The notes under the pieces: generated by a model
Told to the model about the DNA's origin: nothing
Databases searched by the model: none
Seen by the model: only the letters and a program-made list of their open reading frames with translations
Part shown: positions 12,557 through 24,500 of the stretch, piece after piece
How the letters are laid out: every line of letters begins with the position of its first letter
Numbering within the stretch: the first letter of the stretch is position 1
Position numbers and translations under genes: made by a program
DNA from: Phoronis australis
Taxonomy: Eukaryota > Phoronida > Phoronidae
NCBI GenBank assembly: GCA_002633005.1
Contig: NMRA01000025.1
Coordinates: forward strand, 663,554 to 727,553
DNA length: 64,000 bases
Reading direction: 5' to 3'

Positions 12557-15500
12557 TTATGTCCAAGGTAAAAAATTCACATGCAGAGCTATGCCAACAA
12601 TGAAATAAATCAAAAAATATCCAAGAACCAAATTTGTTTTCCAGTCGTTACCGAAAACATTGCAGTACTGATCTAGCAGCAGACTTCTCAATGAACTCTT
12701 GGAGTTGACTTCTGTCTCCACGGCAATGTGTTTGTGAACATTCTTCGTCATATTCCAAGGGTTCGTTTCCACGATGACGTGATCCTTTGGAGTTGTTATC
12801 ATCGCGACGTACCAATAGATAACTGGACTAGATGACAGTAAAAATCTTGTCAGCACCTGCAGAAAAAAACGCAACAATCTTAACAGTCTCATATGTCCCA
12901 TACTGTTGAAGACGCAACCATGCAACAAATAACCATATAATGTGATACCTAAATCATACAAGAGTGAATATGTAATTTTTTGATAGACAAGCAAATTCTA
13001 AGACAACAAACACATAGTTTAGCTCTATGACAAGGTTGAAAACGATAGTTCACAACTGAATTGTATAGTTAAAATTCCACTTCTTGTATCAAATATTAAT
13101 TAAAAATTGATGTTTTCTAGTTTTCCGAAAACTTTTCACCTAGGGAGATTTGCGCATACAGATTCCAGTTAAGTATGATGTTCAATACAGTTTACACCAC
13201 CACAGCGTTTCGAATCTTCCAAGTCAGTCTGACACACATCAGTTTGTTGTAATAAGTGCAAAAAGGAAAAATAAATAAAACAAATTTCTGTGATCTAGTT
13301 CATGGAAATTACCTAGAACATATTGTCTGTGTCCCAATCTTCCAAATCAAGAAAAATACTGCTTCAATTTCTGAGTTCCATATTTAGTCTTTCCAAAATG
13401 GATAATCTTCACCGGAACAATGTAAGGAAAAATCTCATACAAAATGGCAGTCAGTTGAAATTTTGTTTTCTCATTTTCTCATAAAAGATACATAGTATAC
13501 CAAAATGATGCTTTGCCATATTCAAGTTCATTACCAAAGCTACCAACAGACAATATTTGAAGACAATATTTCAAAACATTGTCAATGGCGTTCAAAATAA
13601 AATTAAAAGCACAGAGGGAAAAAGAGAAAAAACAAGAACTTTTGGCAAAACATTATTGTCCGAAATTGGTGAAAATTTATAGTAAAAGTTCGCAATTAAA
13701 TACGAAACGCTCTTATTATTCAACTTCCAACAAACCTGAATGTGCATGAAAATCAAACCAAATGCGGTAAGCGCTAAGAGATGAACGATGAACACAAAAA
13801 CTTCGGCGGCTTCAAAACCGATCTTTGGCTTCTGATCCTTCTTCTTCTGCGCATAGTCCATGTTGCGCAGACCGAGCGACAGACAGTAAGCCCTGTTGGT
13901 CGTGAAGTAGTGCCTGGCTGCTAAAAGGCCGAGTAGAATCACGGGCAAGGCGAGCAGGAAGTTGGGTGTTTGTTTCACTTCGTAGTATCGCAGAAAGCCG
14001 ACTTCCCAGTGGTTTGATTGGATGTACGAATACGAAGCGGGAAGCTTGAGGTCACACCAGGCAGGCCGGTGGATTCCTGCGGTAACGTATTCCATTTCCT
14101 GTCCATACCACTCTACATTCACTGGGACTTTCGGAGAGTATGCCTTATTGCAGAAGAGCAGATAGGCATAGATTTGGTAGAGAACAAATGGCGCTATGCA
14201 AACGATAGTGTAAAGGAATGTCGGACATAGTATGATCCAAGCAATAGCCACCGATGCACTGAGAGAGCTCATTCGGTCTGGCATGTCCAGGCTTTGCACA
14301 GTCAAGAGTTGCAAGATCAATTCTTTCAGTTTTCCGTACAACATAAATCCAGTACACAGTAGTCCATTTGATCGGGTGAAGGAACAGAGGGCAGTGTACA
14401 GCACAGACTGGAGATAACTCTTCGATACATACTTGTTCATGGCTTTGAAAGCGAAGAAAGCAAACACAGTCTCTGAATATGCCACTGACATGAAAATACT
14501 GGCTGGGTTGATACAAAAGAACAGTGCTGCTTTGTAGGCTAGAGTATCATCCTTGAGTGTTTTCAGGCTGAGCTTATACAATGCTCTGGCCGCAAAGACA
14601 AAAAATATGAAGTTCACTAGCACCGCAGCAAGTATATAAACGCACGAAACGCTCATGAGATACTGAAGAGGAAAGAAGAATGTCATGGCAACCAAGCGCA
14701 CAAGTAGTGGGAAAAACGGGAAGAACGCCAAGCTGTTGTCATACGCGTAGCCGTATTCGGCAATGTGAAGAAAGTAGATGCTGTCCCATCGTCGGAACCC
14801 TCCAAACAGTTTCATGACCGTTTTGTCGGCTGTGACATGACGGGTTGGATCTATCGGAGGATTGAATACTAATGCTTTGTGATCATCTATGAGCAGATTG
14901 AAGAGTACCTGAAATGAGACAAAAGAGCAATAAAACAATGAATGCAGTTATTTTCACACACACCCACCCCAACCTGGAGCACTTGCTGAGATGACCCTGG
15001 CAACAAAGTGACTAAATGATTTAAATTATCTACATGTATGTACTACAAGGAAGTCATAGAACACTACTATCTTCCTCGAGTAAACTAACTTGGTTAGTGA
15101 CATGAAAACAATGTCAATAACTCCATTACTTTGCAAATTAATTTGTAACGCCATTATATGCGTTGACTTTGAGAGCCAGGAAATAGAGTGTCATCTATTG
15201 AATAATTTTTTGCCCAATTTCTTAATCAACTGCTCTTCTTTCACAAGGTTGTGTACAGTTCAATACATGTTACCAGAACTGGTTTCATTAAATGTAATCA
15301 ACTTTTTGTGTTTTATTACCGGCAAACCAAATTTTTTAGCCCAGATCGCCTCAGCGAAGTTGGCATAATTTCCCAAAAGATGGTGCAAAAGTTGAGTAAA
15401 TGGCACGTGCAGCGCTTGTCATGAGCTAGGCAACACGTTGCCCCTTGGTTGGCCGCATAGGGGATACAACACTTCCCATCGCTTTCTGTACGCATTTCGC

Positions 15501-17664
15501 TCCATGTATTTTAAACAGGCAGTAGGCCAAATCCAGCCACCGATTTTGAGTTTTCACCTCATCAAAAATACATTCTTCACTCAAAACTATCACAAAAATG
15601 AGCTTACTTTCTTCAGTAATCCTTTCTACTTCTACACATATCTTTGATGAAGCATATCTACTAGAATTAAGGTGACTTAGGAGAAGAATTCTAACTCCAC
15701 TTTTTGGTCACTGTTAACTTTTTCACCGCACCCACGATAACCACAAAATATTTCAACTGAGTCACGCGAGTTAAGCAAAGGCTAGCGCGAGACTGAGCAA
15801 AGCGCGTGACTTGGCATGTGACGCTTGCAAAATAGCATGGGAAGATATCGGGTGGAATTTGTGAGATTTGTGTCCCTTGGACTTTTTGTTCGTGATCTCT
15901 CACAACTTCCTCAAAATGGAGAGCCGCGACAGGTTTTCATGGATATGTTCAAGTTATGTTGACTAAATTGTATTCAGAGTCAAGGTATGTGTTAATTATA
16001 ACAGCATGTGCATTTATGCATGTTTCCTTCGATTTTATTAGCTCTATTTTGAAATGCGTAACTTTTTATGGGGATGTACTATCGCCCATGTAATTGCCAA
16101 GTCATTAGCATACTGTGTTGAAATCGAAGATCAACTTTTCTTTGTTACAAAAGTGTGGGTGATGCAAGAAAATGATGTTCATACATCATATCCCCTGGCA
16201 TGCACAATGTACCGATTTTGGGAATTGAACAAGGGACTGATGCTCAAAGAAAAAGTTTGATAACAGGAATATTTGTTCGAGTTGGAAGGAATTAACGACA
16301 TCCTCCACTGAGCTAGCTAGAGTAGTGTTGTGAAAGTGCTTCCGGTGAATCATATATGAGCCTCTGTTAGCCACTAGGTAACGGGCAATTGCCTATTAGC
16401 TGAATGGTTAGCACGCTTGCCGGTTTTATGGGGGTCGCTGGTTCGATTCCAAAGGTCCGGTAATCTCGGCTATTACTACAGTAGAGACTGTGGTGTTCAA
16501 CTTAATAAGACCTCTCTAGATTGTTTGCCAAAGCGCAATGGGCAATTGCAGTTTGGATGCGGGTAATTGTTTACAATATGACGACAATAAGTTGCACATA
16601 TGATTTTGGTATCGTTAGATTCCTCATGCTGTCACCTTTCCAAAAATATAAGAATTGATCCCCTACCGCGTTTCCTTCATATTTTATCGTCGAATTTCAG
16701 TTAGCACTATTTCCCGGTGGACACCGCCATGTTAGTTCAACTCAAGATAACAGCGACACCTATTGTTATTGAATTAAACAGCATCATTGATTCTGAATGG
16801 TGGTTGCCCGCGCGAGATTCCCGCTAAAGTTTTCCTGACATAATATGGTGCATGCACAAGTAGAAGCATTTTACCTTTTCCATTTTTTTAGAATTGTGAC
16901 CATTCAGTGACCATTTTTCCATGAAATTGTCTGAAGTGATACTTTTTTCACAAATCTGGACCTCAAAAACAACCTCCGCTTTTTGGCAGATTCTTGCTAG
17001 CAGATGCGTATATCAGGGTCACCATAGGATCGAATTCGAACCCTTGGTTACGTAACTCGGGCAGTGGATTGACGGGTCTCGGTCAATTTGAACTTATGAA
17101 AAGCGACGATCTGCAAGTCGGTAGATTAGTTCAGTTTTTGACCGCCAGGTGACTCCTTATCCATTCAAAATGGCGGTATTACTACCGAGTACCAGGAAAT
17201 AGTGCGAGCAGAAATTTCACGATAAAAAACTAAGGGAACAGGGTAGGACAAATTTCTACGTATATTTGGAAAGATAACATTGCGAGGAATCGAACGATAC
17301 CAAAATCATATGTCTAAGTCTTTGTCGTCATATTGTAAACAATTACCTGGATGCGAGACTCTGGGTCAGGAAGCCGCTAGTTCTACTACCGGTTGAACCA
17401 TTACCAGAAAAAGTTCAATAATACACTGTTATGCCTTGGTACTAGCCACGGCGCGGCGGGGGTCCACGGCAATCCACCGCACAGCATTTCGCCATTTAAA
17501 CTTCGCTGTTCTCATCAGTAATCTGCCGAAGATGAACAAATGTGATGTTATTTCAAGTGTACTTTCAACTCAAATCAATCAAAACCTTGTACCTGGAGCA
17601 GTATCACAATAATTCGCGAAAAACATGCGAAACGGGTTACTTTTCCCTCCAGTGACAGCGACAT
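12557..17664 (-). CDS. PIGV: GPI mannosyltransferase 2 (PIG-V)
   Basis: ER multi-pass enzyme that adds the second mannose to the GPI anchor from dolichol-phosphate-mannose. Three coding exons on the minus strand: 17664-17593 (24 codons, MSLSLEGKVTRFACFSRIIV..), 14908-13736 (391 codons) and 12856-12557 (99 codons plus stop), all joined in phase 0, total 514 residues (human about 493). Family hallmarks are the luminal motif RRWDSIYFLHIAEYGY followed by FFPFFPLLVRL, then NPASIFMSVAYSE, TRSNGL, SYIQSNHWEVGFLRYYEVKQ, PNFLLALPV, HIQ/VLTRFLLSSSPVIYW and the ending ALHVNFLPWT, all close to human PIG-V. Many hydrophobic segments are visible. Exon 1 was found by its match to the family N-terminus (human KEVLRFAVSCRILTLMLQ) and sits 2.7 kb upstream, across a repeat-filled intron. 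It is divergent with TADA3. Confidence 0.95.
16392..16464 (+). repeat. tRNA-like sequence (pseudo-tRNA or SINE head)
   Basis: Contains an A-box-like TTAGCTGAATGGTTAG and a perfect B box GGTTCGATTCC at tRNA spacing. The acceptor ends and anticodon arm pair poorly, so I call it tRNA-derived rather than a working tRNA. It lies just outside the left arm of the inverted repeat 16555-17355. Confidence 0.45.
16555..17355. repeat. Large inverted repeat (fold-back element) in PIGV intron 1
   Basis: Left arm 16555-16735 and right arm about 17170-17355 are inverse copies; for example GGTAATTGTTTACAATATGA occurs on the plus strand at the left and on the minus strand at the right. Spacer about 435 bases with no coding signal. 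The outer flanks on both sides look tRNA-like. Classified as a MITE/fold-back of unknown superfamily. Confidence 0.7.
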
Positions 17665-18521
17665 CTTGGATTTAAGCCTACGCGCTAAAGTACTCTAATT
17701 TCTATTGGCTTGATTTTGTTGTGTTCTGTGATCTTAGATGTGATTGGTCAAAACAGCACATGCTGGAAGAACCGCAGAGGAGAAGAAAACCCTTTGTTTT
17801 GTGTAGGTTTTCTAATTTAAATCGTGGTTATGCAAAATACTACGAGTTTACTTTCAAAAATATTGCCTTGGTGTCCTTAGGCGTTCTTTCTGTTGAATCT
17901 TTATCATCCAGAATAATTTGAATTGCGAGTTTAAGGATGTATTCCCTTGCTGGTTTCCAGCTGGTAGCCTTTTCATGTTTCTACTTTAGTCTTTACTGTT
18001 CAATTCATTCACTGAATCACTCAGTCCGGGCATGCCCATTTCTATTACAGTACCTTGCTGAGTGATTATTATCTTAATTATGGATGAAGATTGTGTGATC
18101 AGTCACTGGGGGTTTGCTTCAAAATTACCTAAAGATGCATTTGCATACTCGTAACTGCTAATTTTTGTGTATAGCAGTAATGATAGCTTAAGGGCTACAG
18201 GATAATGCTATTTTAACATAATATACACTAAACAAAATGCAGTTGTATTCCTTGACAACTTATAAATGTGAAAACAAAAATTTCAGCAATGGGTGACATT
18301 TGCACTAATGACGTACCTCAAGGGCTCACGTAGCACAGACACCTTCCCCTCAGGTGAGCAAGGGCCCTGATCATGTGTTTCACCTTGATTGTCTCAATCA
18401 ACTCTCTACATGCTGGGTGTGCAGTGCCTCACAGCTTGATTTTATTCGTGTTCCATTCAGGGATTTTCTTGTTGAAGAATGTCTATCTCTACCCACAGAG
18501 TCATGTGAGGAGGTGGCCAGT
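17665..18521. promoter_or_regulatory. Probable bidirectional promoter/5' region between PIGV (-) and TADA3 (+)
   Basis: The two start codons face away from each other across 857 bases. Inverted CCAAT boxes (ATTGG) occur near 17704 and 17742, close to the PIGV start. An acceptor-like TTCCATTCAG just before the TADA3 start exon (about 18460) suggests a spliced TADA3 leader. Part of 18180-18345 is a dispersed repeat, so the core promoter is more likely in the PIGV-proximal half. This is inference from gene layout; no transcription start is visible. Confidence 0.45.
18180..18345 (+). repeat. Dispersed repeat, copy 1 (partner at 28379-28540)
   Basis: Both copies carry AATGCTATTTTAACATAAT, AGTTGTATTC, TTGACAACTT and GACGTACCTC in the same order. 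This copy lies upstream of TADA3 exon 1; the partner is in its last intron. Confidence 0.65.
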
Positions 18522-21500
18522 ATGATGAAAGGAAAGGGTAAACGTACTTTGGCCTCAGATGACTGTCCTCTCTCTTTCCCAGAGTTGGAGGTGGTAGATC
18601 ACAAGCAGGCTTGTCCCAAGTATACTGCTAGTAAGTTCAAATGTGTCGTTTGTTTCCTGTGCTGTCTTGTAATTTGGCTTGTTTTGATTTATGTAGCAGT
18701 TCTTGGATCATTTTCATTCCATTCAAGTTTATGGTAATGTTTGTCAATGTGGTTTGGTTCTAGTTCTCAATCATGAGAAGTTTAAGGGTCATTTTGCAGC
18801 TGTTTAGTTCTCACTGTTCATTATACACCAAAGTGGTTGGGGGTTTGAAAACATTACCACACCTATCCCGTTGTGAGTTTTTGGCGACTGAACTGGCAAC
18901 GCACCATCTTGAAGTTCACAACTTTAGGATTGAACATCCTCAAAAAGATTTTGAAGCATTTTCCTGAGTCACGCATGGTTATTGGTAATGGTAGTTAAGT
19001 CTTGCCATGGTAAGGAATACCATGAGATTGGTTTATGAGCTTAAGTGGGCAGTACATGTTGATAACAGAGTTATACTTAGTAAAATATTTTGTGACGTAT
19101 GATCTCTCTGTAATTCTTCAATACATGGCCAGCAAGTGAATTTTGCTTACAAAACCAAAGATTATGAACATTTTAGTCTATTGCAAGCATAGACTGTATA
19201 AATAGAGTGTAGATGTCGTAAAACAACATTTTCTGAAACTCAGTAGGTGGTGCTGCTGCGCATCAAGGCTGGACCAATTGAGGTTTGTCAGAAAGCAATA
19301 GCAGTGACAACTAGTGGCAGAAACGATGAACTAGTGTTTCAAGTTTTAATTGCTGGTGTGGACAGCGAAGACCTAAGCCCGGTTTAGTTGGTCTGAACAC
19401 AGCTTATGTTCAAATGTGGTCAGAGTAAAACTTGTGTTACTCTCATGTCCCATTGCAGTTTTGTCACGGCCTGCGGATCAGTCTATAGCAGTAGATGAAG
19501 TGAATCAACTGCACACTGAGTTGGAGAGTATCCTAACGTCTACAGCCAAACGAATGCGGTTGCTTGAGGCTGAAATACAAATACTGAGCGACTGGCAGGA
19601 GAAGAGGATAGACAAGAAGCCGGTAGATCCATGATATAACTTTAGAGCTGCGTGAAAATTGGTAAAAGTCAGTTGTAGGGGTACCACATTCTGAGAGCCA
19701 GTTTTCTCTAGTTATGGGTGTCAAACTGGTTATCAAAATGCAGCTCACCCCAATAAGTGACTATTACCCGAAAATCAATCCTTATATTTTGGCCATACTT
19801 TGAGAAGCAATAAAAGTATAGCTTCAGTATTGCAATGCAGTGCAAGCCCTTAAACGTGATCTCAGCATTTGTTGTCAAAGTGTCGATATTGGATACTCAA
19901 TGATTATTTGGCGGTTTTAATGAAGAAATGGAATTTTTTGTCATTATCTTATTATACTACAGGCAGAATTATGTTGTCATGACAACTACAGTTAGGACAG
20001 TTGTTTAAGTAGGGTCACCTAGTGAAGTTTAATCTTGTATTTCTGAGCAGTACCCCTCTCGCCATTAGAAACGTGCTCAATGGTTCGGTAATCATTCCAG
20101 AGCGAGTTGGCAACGCCAGTGAAGAGAGGCAAGGGAGCAGAAGAGAGACCCATGAAGAAGGTGAAGGAATCTGAGAAGGGCAAGGGGAAGGCATACTCGG
20201 GCCAGGTTGGACCAGGGCGACCGAAAAGCAAAGGAAAACAAGTGGGTGTTTGTATTTGTGCTTTGTAGAGAGTTTCGTGAAAACCTGACGAAAAGAGGGA
20301 TAAAGTGTATTACCGGTAGAACGCAAATTTTTCAAGTTATAACAAAATCTGTTCATTCTGCAAAAGTTTGTTGTTTTTTAGTAGCCATTAGAGGAGGCAG
20401 TGTGGCCTGGTTGATAAGTGCCCGCTTTCTTTACTCGAGGTCGTGGGTTCAAGTCCCACCAGGTCACACTGCTAAACCCTTGAGCCAGGTTTCTAGCTCC
20501 TCAGCTCGGTTTTAGCCATATATCAATAAGGCATAAAAATATTTCCAGGTGATCAGTGCAATGGGCCCACATGCGAGGCCTGTGCACGTCTGATACAACG
20601 TGTATCAGACCGCCTGCAATTATTTTTTTATAGTAGCCATTAGCTTTGTTGTGTTCTGTTAATTATTTATTCAGTTACCATTTTGACTGGTTTTATTTGT
20701 TTCCACACAATTCGCATTGTAATTGATCATCTATCATATTTCTTCACCCTTTCCAGTTGCTCTGCGAGAGTATCGTGTAACATGACGTCTCTCACACGCT
20801 GTTGATACATAATTGTTCACTGCGTACTGTCATTGCCTTTACATTCTCAGACCAAAGTTCACGAGAGTGACTACACTGAATCGCCCCAGGAGCTGCCACG
20901 GCTTCCCCGCACAGACATGCCTGACAAGTTCTGGTCGTTCCTGGAGCCCTACTGCCAGGAAATCTCTCCAGAGGACTGCAGAGTACTAGAGGAAATCATC
21001 AGGTATGCTGATCTCGTCCTGGTTGCTGTTAATTTGTATGACTGTGTTTCTAAACTGTGACATGTTAACAATTACATGGCAAAAACTTTATTCTGTAATT
21101 GTCGTAAGTCACTTTTATGAAACAACCCATATGTCAAAAATCAAAATTTCATTTATTTAGGTTTGCTTAGCTGTACTAATTGTATCGTTTTCGCAGGTAG
21201 TACTGTTAATATTCTTTATTAACACAGCTTCTTTTGATTTGTTGATTAGTCATGAGACAAAGTTCACGGTGCAGATAGCATGCATCATTCATAATGTACA
21301 GATTTTAACTTAACTCATTCGACCCTGAGCGCCTTATGGTATAAATTGCTTAGTGGCCTGGCTGAGCTGTGGAATGTCTACCCCCTTGAAGTCGGAAGGT
21401 ATTTCACTCAGAACTAGGTCACAACCACTGCACATAATTAAAACCTTGTTACACCATACATAATTTGTTAAATGCACGACACTTTTCATTGTTCACGGTC

Positions 21501-24500
21501 TTTCTCCGTTGCGTTCATACTTTCTGAACAAAGCTCTACTCTCAACTGAACATAGATACAGTAACTGACCTAGCGACATAATTAAAAGACACACGATATT
21601 TCGAAACATATTTGTTTCATTCTCAAGTGAAGATAAAATGACGCAGTAATGCCACCACAGAATATAAGCTGACGACACACACAGTGAGACACGGCGGGTG
21701 TGAAATACTGCAAAGAATGACTAATGAATTGGGGTAACAGGAAAGTCACACAAACAAGTGTAACGTGCGGCGCGACCCTGTTTACTGCTCATTCAAAACA
21801 GGCTTCTCAAAAGCAATTAAAAGGGACTCTAATACTTTCAAACGCAGCACATCTTGCTCCACGTAGCGAAGGCACATATGTTCCATTCATGAATGGGACG
21901 GCATGTGCGAACTTTCGGACGGATCCGACTACCGGTGTGCCCCCTAGTGGCAATTTTAGTTTTTTACGCTTACCTTTGTATCTTCAAAAGTCCTGAACGG
22001 ATTTTCATGAAATTTGGTATGTAGGCACCTAGTAGTGAGATGACGCTATCCTGCCGTTTTCAGATGGATTCGACATAGTTTGCGCCACCTAGTGGCCATT
22101 TTTACTGTTTTCGAGTCTGTATTTTTGCGTCCACCCCTCTATCAACCAAACCGCTCAAAGGATGATTGTGAAAATTGGCGTGTATGTGCTTACTATAAGG
22201 AAGACAGCTGACAATGATTTTCAGACGATTTGGACTACTGTGGCGCCTCCTAGTGGCAGTTTTTTTTTTTTGCGCCCATGGCTGTATCTCCCAAACCGTT
22301 TGCAGGATCTTTACTAAATTTAGCAAGTGTATTTATGTGATGTTGACAACGGACGATGACGACTTTAGGATGATTCTGACTACCGGTATGCCTCTAGTGG
22401 CAATTTTAGTATTTGCCTGTAGTGGCAATTTTAGTATTTTACATTGACCTCTGTATTTTCATAGGTCTTCAGGTGTATACTTTGTGTTACTTCGTGACTG
22501 TGAAGGAAAAGTTCCAAGTAGAAATTTGTTTCTGGCATTCTAATGCTGTGCAAATCTCTTATTTTGGTAAATTTGTTTTTAATTCTATGTTTCTGTGGTG
22601 CTTTAAGCAACTGGTGTATAGGATGTGCTTGTATTATGAAGATTACTCACATTTTGCCCCTAGCCTATTGAGGAGACAATGACCATGCCTTAACATTTTC
22701 CAAAGTATACCCTCTACTGGCCACTTTGTGGTACCAATAAACAACCCTAGAAGGATACCGTAAGCGGTGCAATTGTGGGCGCATTTCAACGCTCCGCGTT
22801 ACTCTTGTATTCTGTGGTGGCATTACTGCGTCATTTTATCTTCACTTGAGAATGAAACAAGTATGTTTCGAAATATCGTGTGTCTTTTAATTATGTCGCT
22901 AGGTCAGTTACTGTATCTATGTTCAGTTGAGAGTAGAGCTTTGTTCAGAAAGTATGAACGCAACGGAATAAAGACCGTGAACAATGAAAAGTGTCGTGCA
23001 TTTAACAAATTCTGTATAACAGAAAACTTGCTCCCGAAGTACAGTCACAATGTCATTAATAAACGTATACTTACCAAATTTTCAGCAACACATCTTGAGT
23101 AAATGAGCTTCATGTTGATATAACTTTCATCCAAATTTAATACTGATAAAGGGTTAAACAAGCACTTTTACTTTTTCTTTTCCAGAAACGAAGACATTTG
23201 TTTACAAATAATCCACTTAAATTTCCAGAAAACGTGCCAGGAAAGTTTTTTGTGTGGCATTTCCTCATTATAATTTACATCACTGAAATCTGTATCTAAA
23301 TCTTACCACTCAGTGCCATCAGTATCCACACTATCAAATCCATAATCACTGAATTAAGTCTATATTAATTATCTAAGTGTGACCAGTGTCATCAGTATCC
23401 ACACTATCCTCCATACTTTCCTGTGAGAGCAGCAGATGATATCTGTGTAGTACTTAGGGCAGTATTTCAAGTGAACACAGTGCTAGTGACAGAGTAGAAT
23501 GTTCTCAGTAACTGGACATTTTGTTATTGTATCTGGTCAGTTCCAACAAAATAAACAGGGCACCCTAGCAGATGATTACGTGGTGACAGCAGTGTTATGT
23601 AATACCAATTAGGCTCAAGTTTAGAGCAATTAGCTCCAATCTAGTCTTCAAATCAAACAATCCTACTATATTTCTTGGAATAAAATCTCTATAATCTTTC
23701 AAAAGTTGCAACAACCACTGCAAATATAACGTGCTCCCTGGTTTTCCTTGAATTGATAATTAGCTTGTGAAGAAATGGTTCTTAAGTCCAGAAATAACAG
23801 CTGATAGGCATTAACTTCACAAACAATAAGTTAATACAGAGTCTGGTGTCTCAATCCTCATTGGATAGAAAACTGGGAATACCCTAGATATATTTAAAGT
23901 TAAACCAATAAATTGCTGCCTTCTATCCCTCCTGAAGACGTGATCCGCCTGTGAGATACATTGTTTAGATAACGCCTCCAGACGGCATCAGGCCCTGAGT
24001 GGAAACAAACAGTCACGCCATATGGCGGGATCAGGGACGAATGAGTTAACACAATTTTGAAAAAATGAACCTTTAATGGATAGATTTCCAGTAAACAACA
24101 AGGGAACTGTTTCCCAAACGAAAAATTGGCTTATGACATAAGCCAAAAGTCAGAAATCTGACAGTTGATTTTTTGTCTTTTGCTTTTCTTAAAACCTGTC
24201 TTTTGTCTAGTCGAGTAGTACTTGAGATGTAGACGTTAGATTGTCTGACTTTCGGTCTTAGTTTGTTTTTGGGAAATGAGCTAAGTAATCCATGTACTGA
24301 TTTTTACCCGAAAGTCAAAAGAAACAAGCCAATGGACTCTTGGAGAAACGAGCGCCATATGTAAAATGGAGAATTATTTTGTTAAAGAATTTTTATCATA
24401 ATTAAAGGGAAAAGACTTCATTTGAAAACAGTACATTTATGAATAGCAACAAATTCTTTGATCACGGCAGTTCCCACGAGGACGACTCTGAATACTTCAA

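Noticed and set aside
13592-13735. In-frame extension of PIGV exon 2 to a stop (KSVSYLIANFYYKF..)
   Set aside because: This is read-through into the intron; the family C-terminus is encoded by 12557-12856 with matching splice sites.
16392-16464. Functional tRNA gene
   Set aside because: A and B boxes are present but acceptor and anticodon stems pair poorly.
18354-18521. Longer TADA3 start using upstream in-frame sequence
   Set aside because: The extra residues do not resemble ADA3 and no ATG opens the frame; an acceptor-like site sits inside it.
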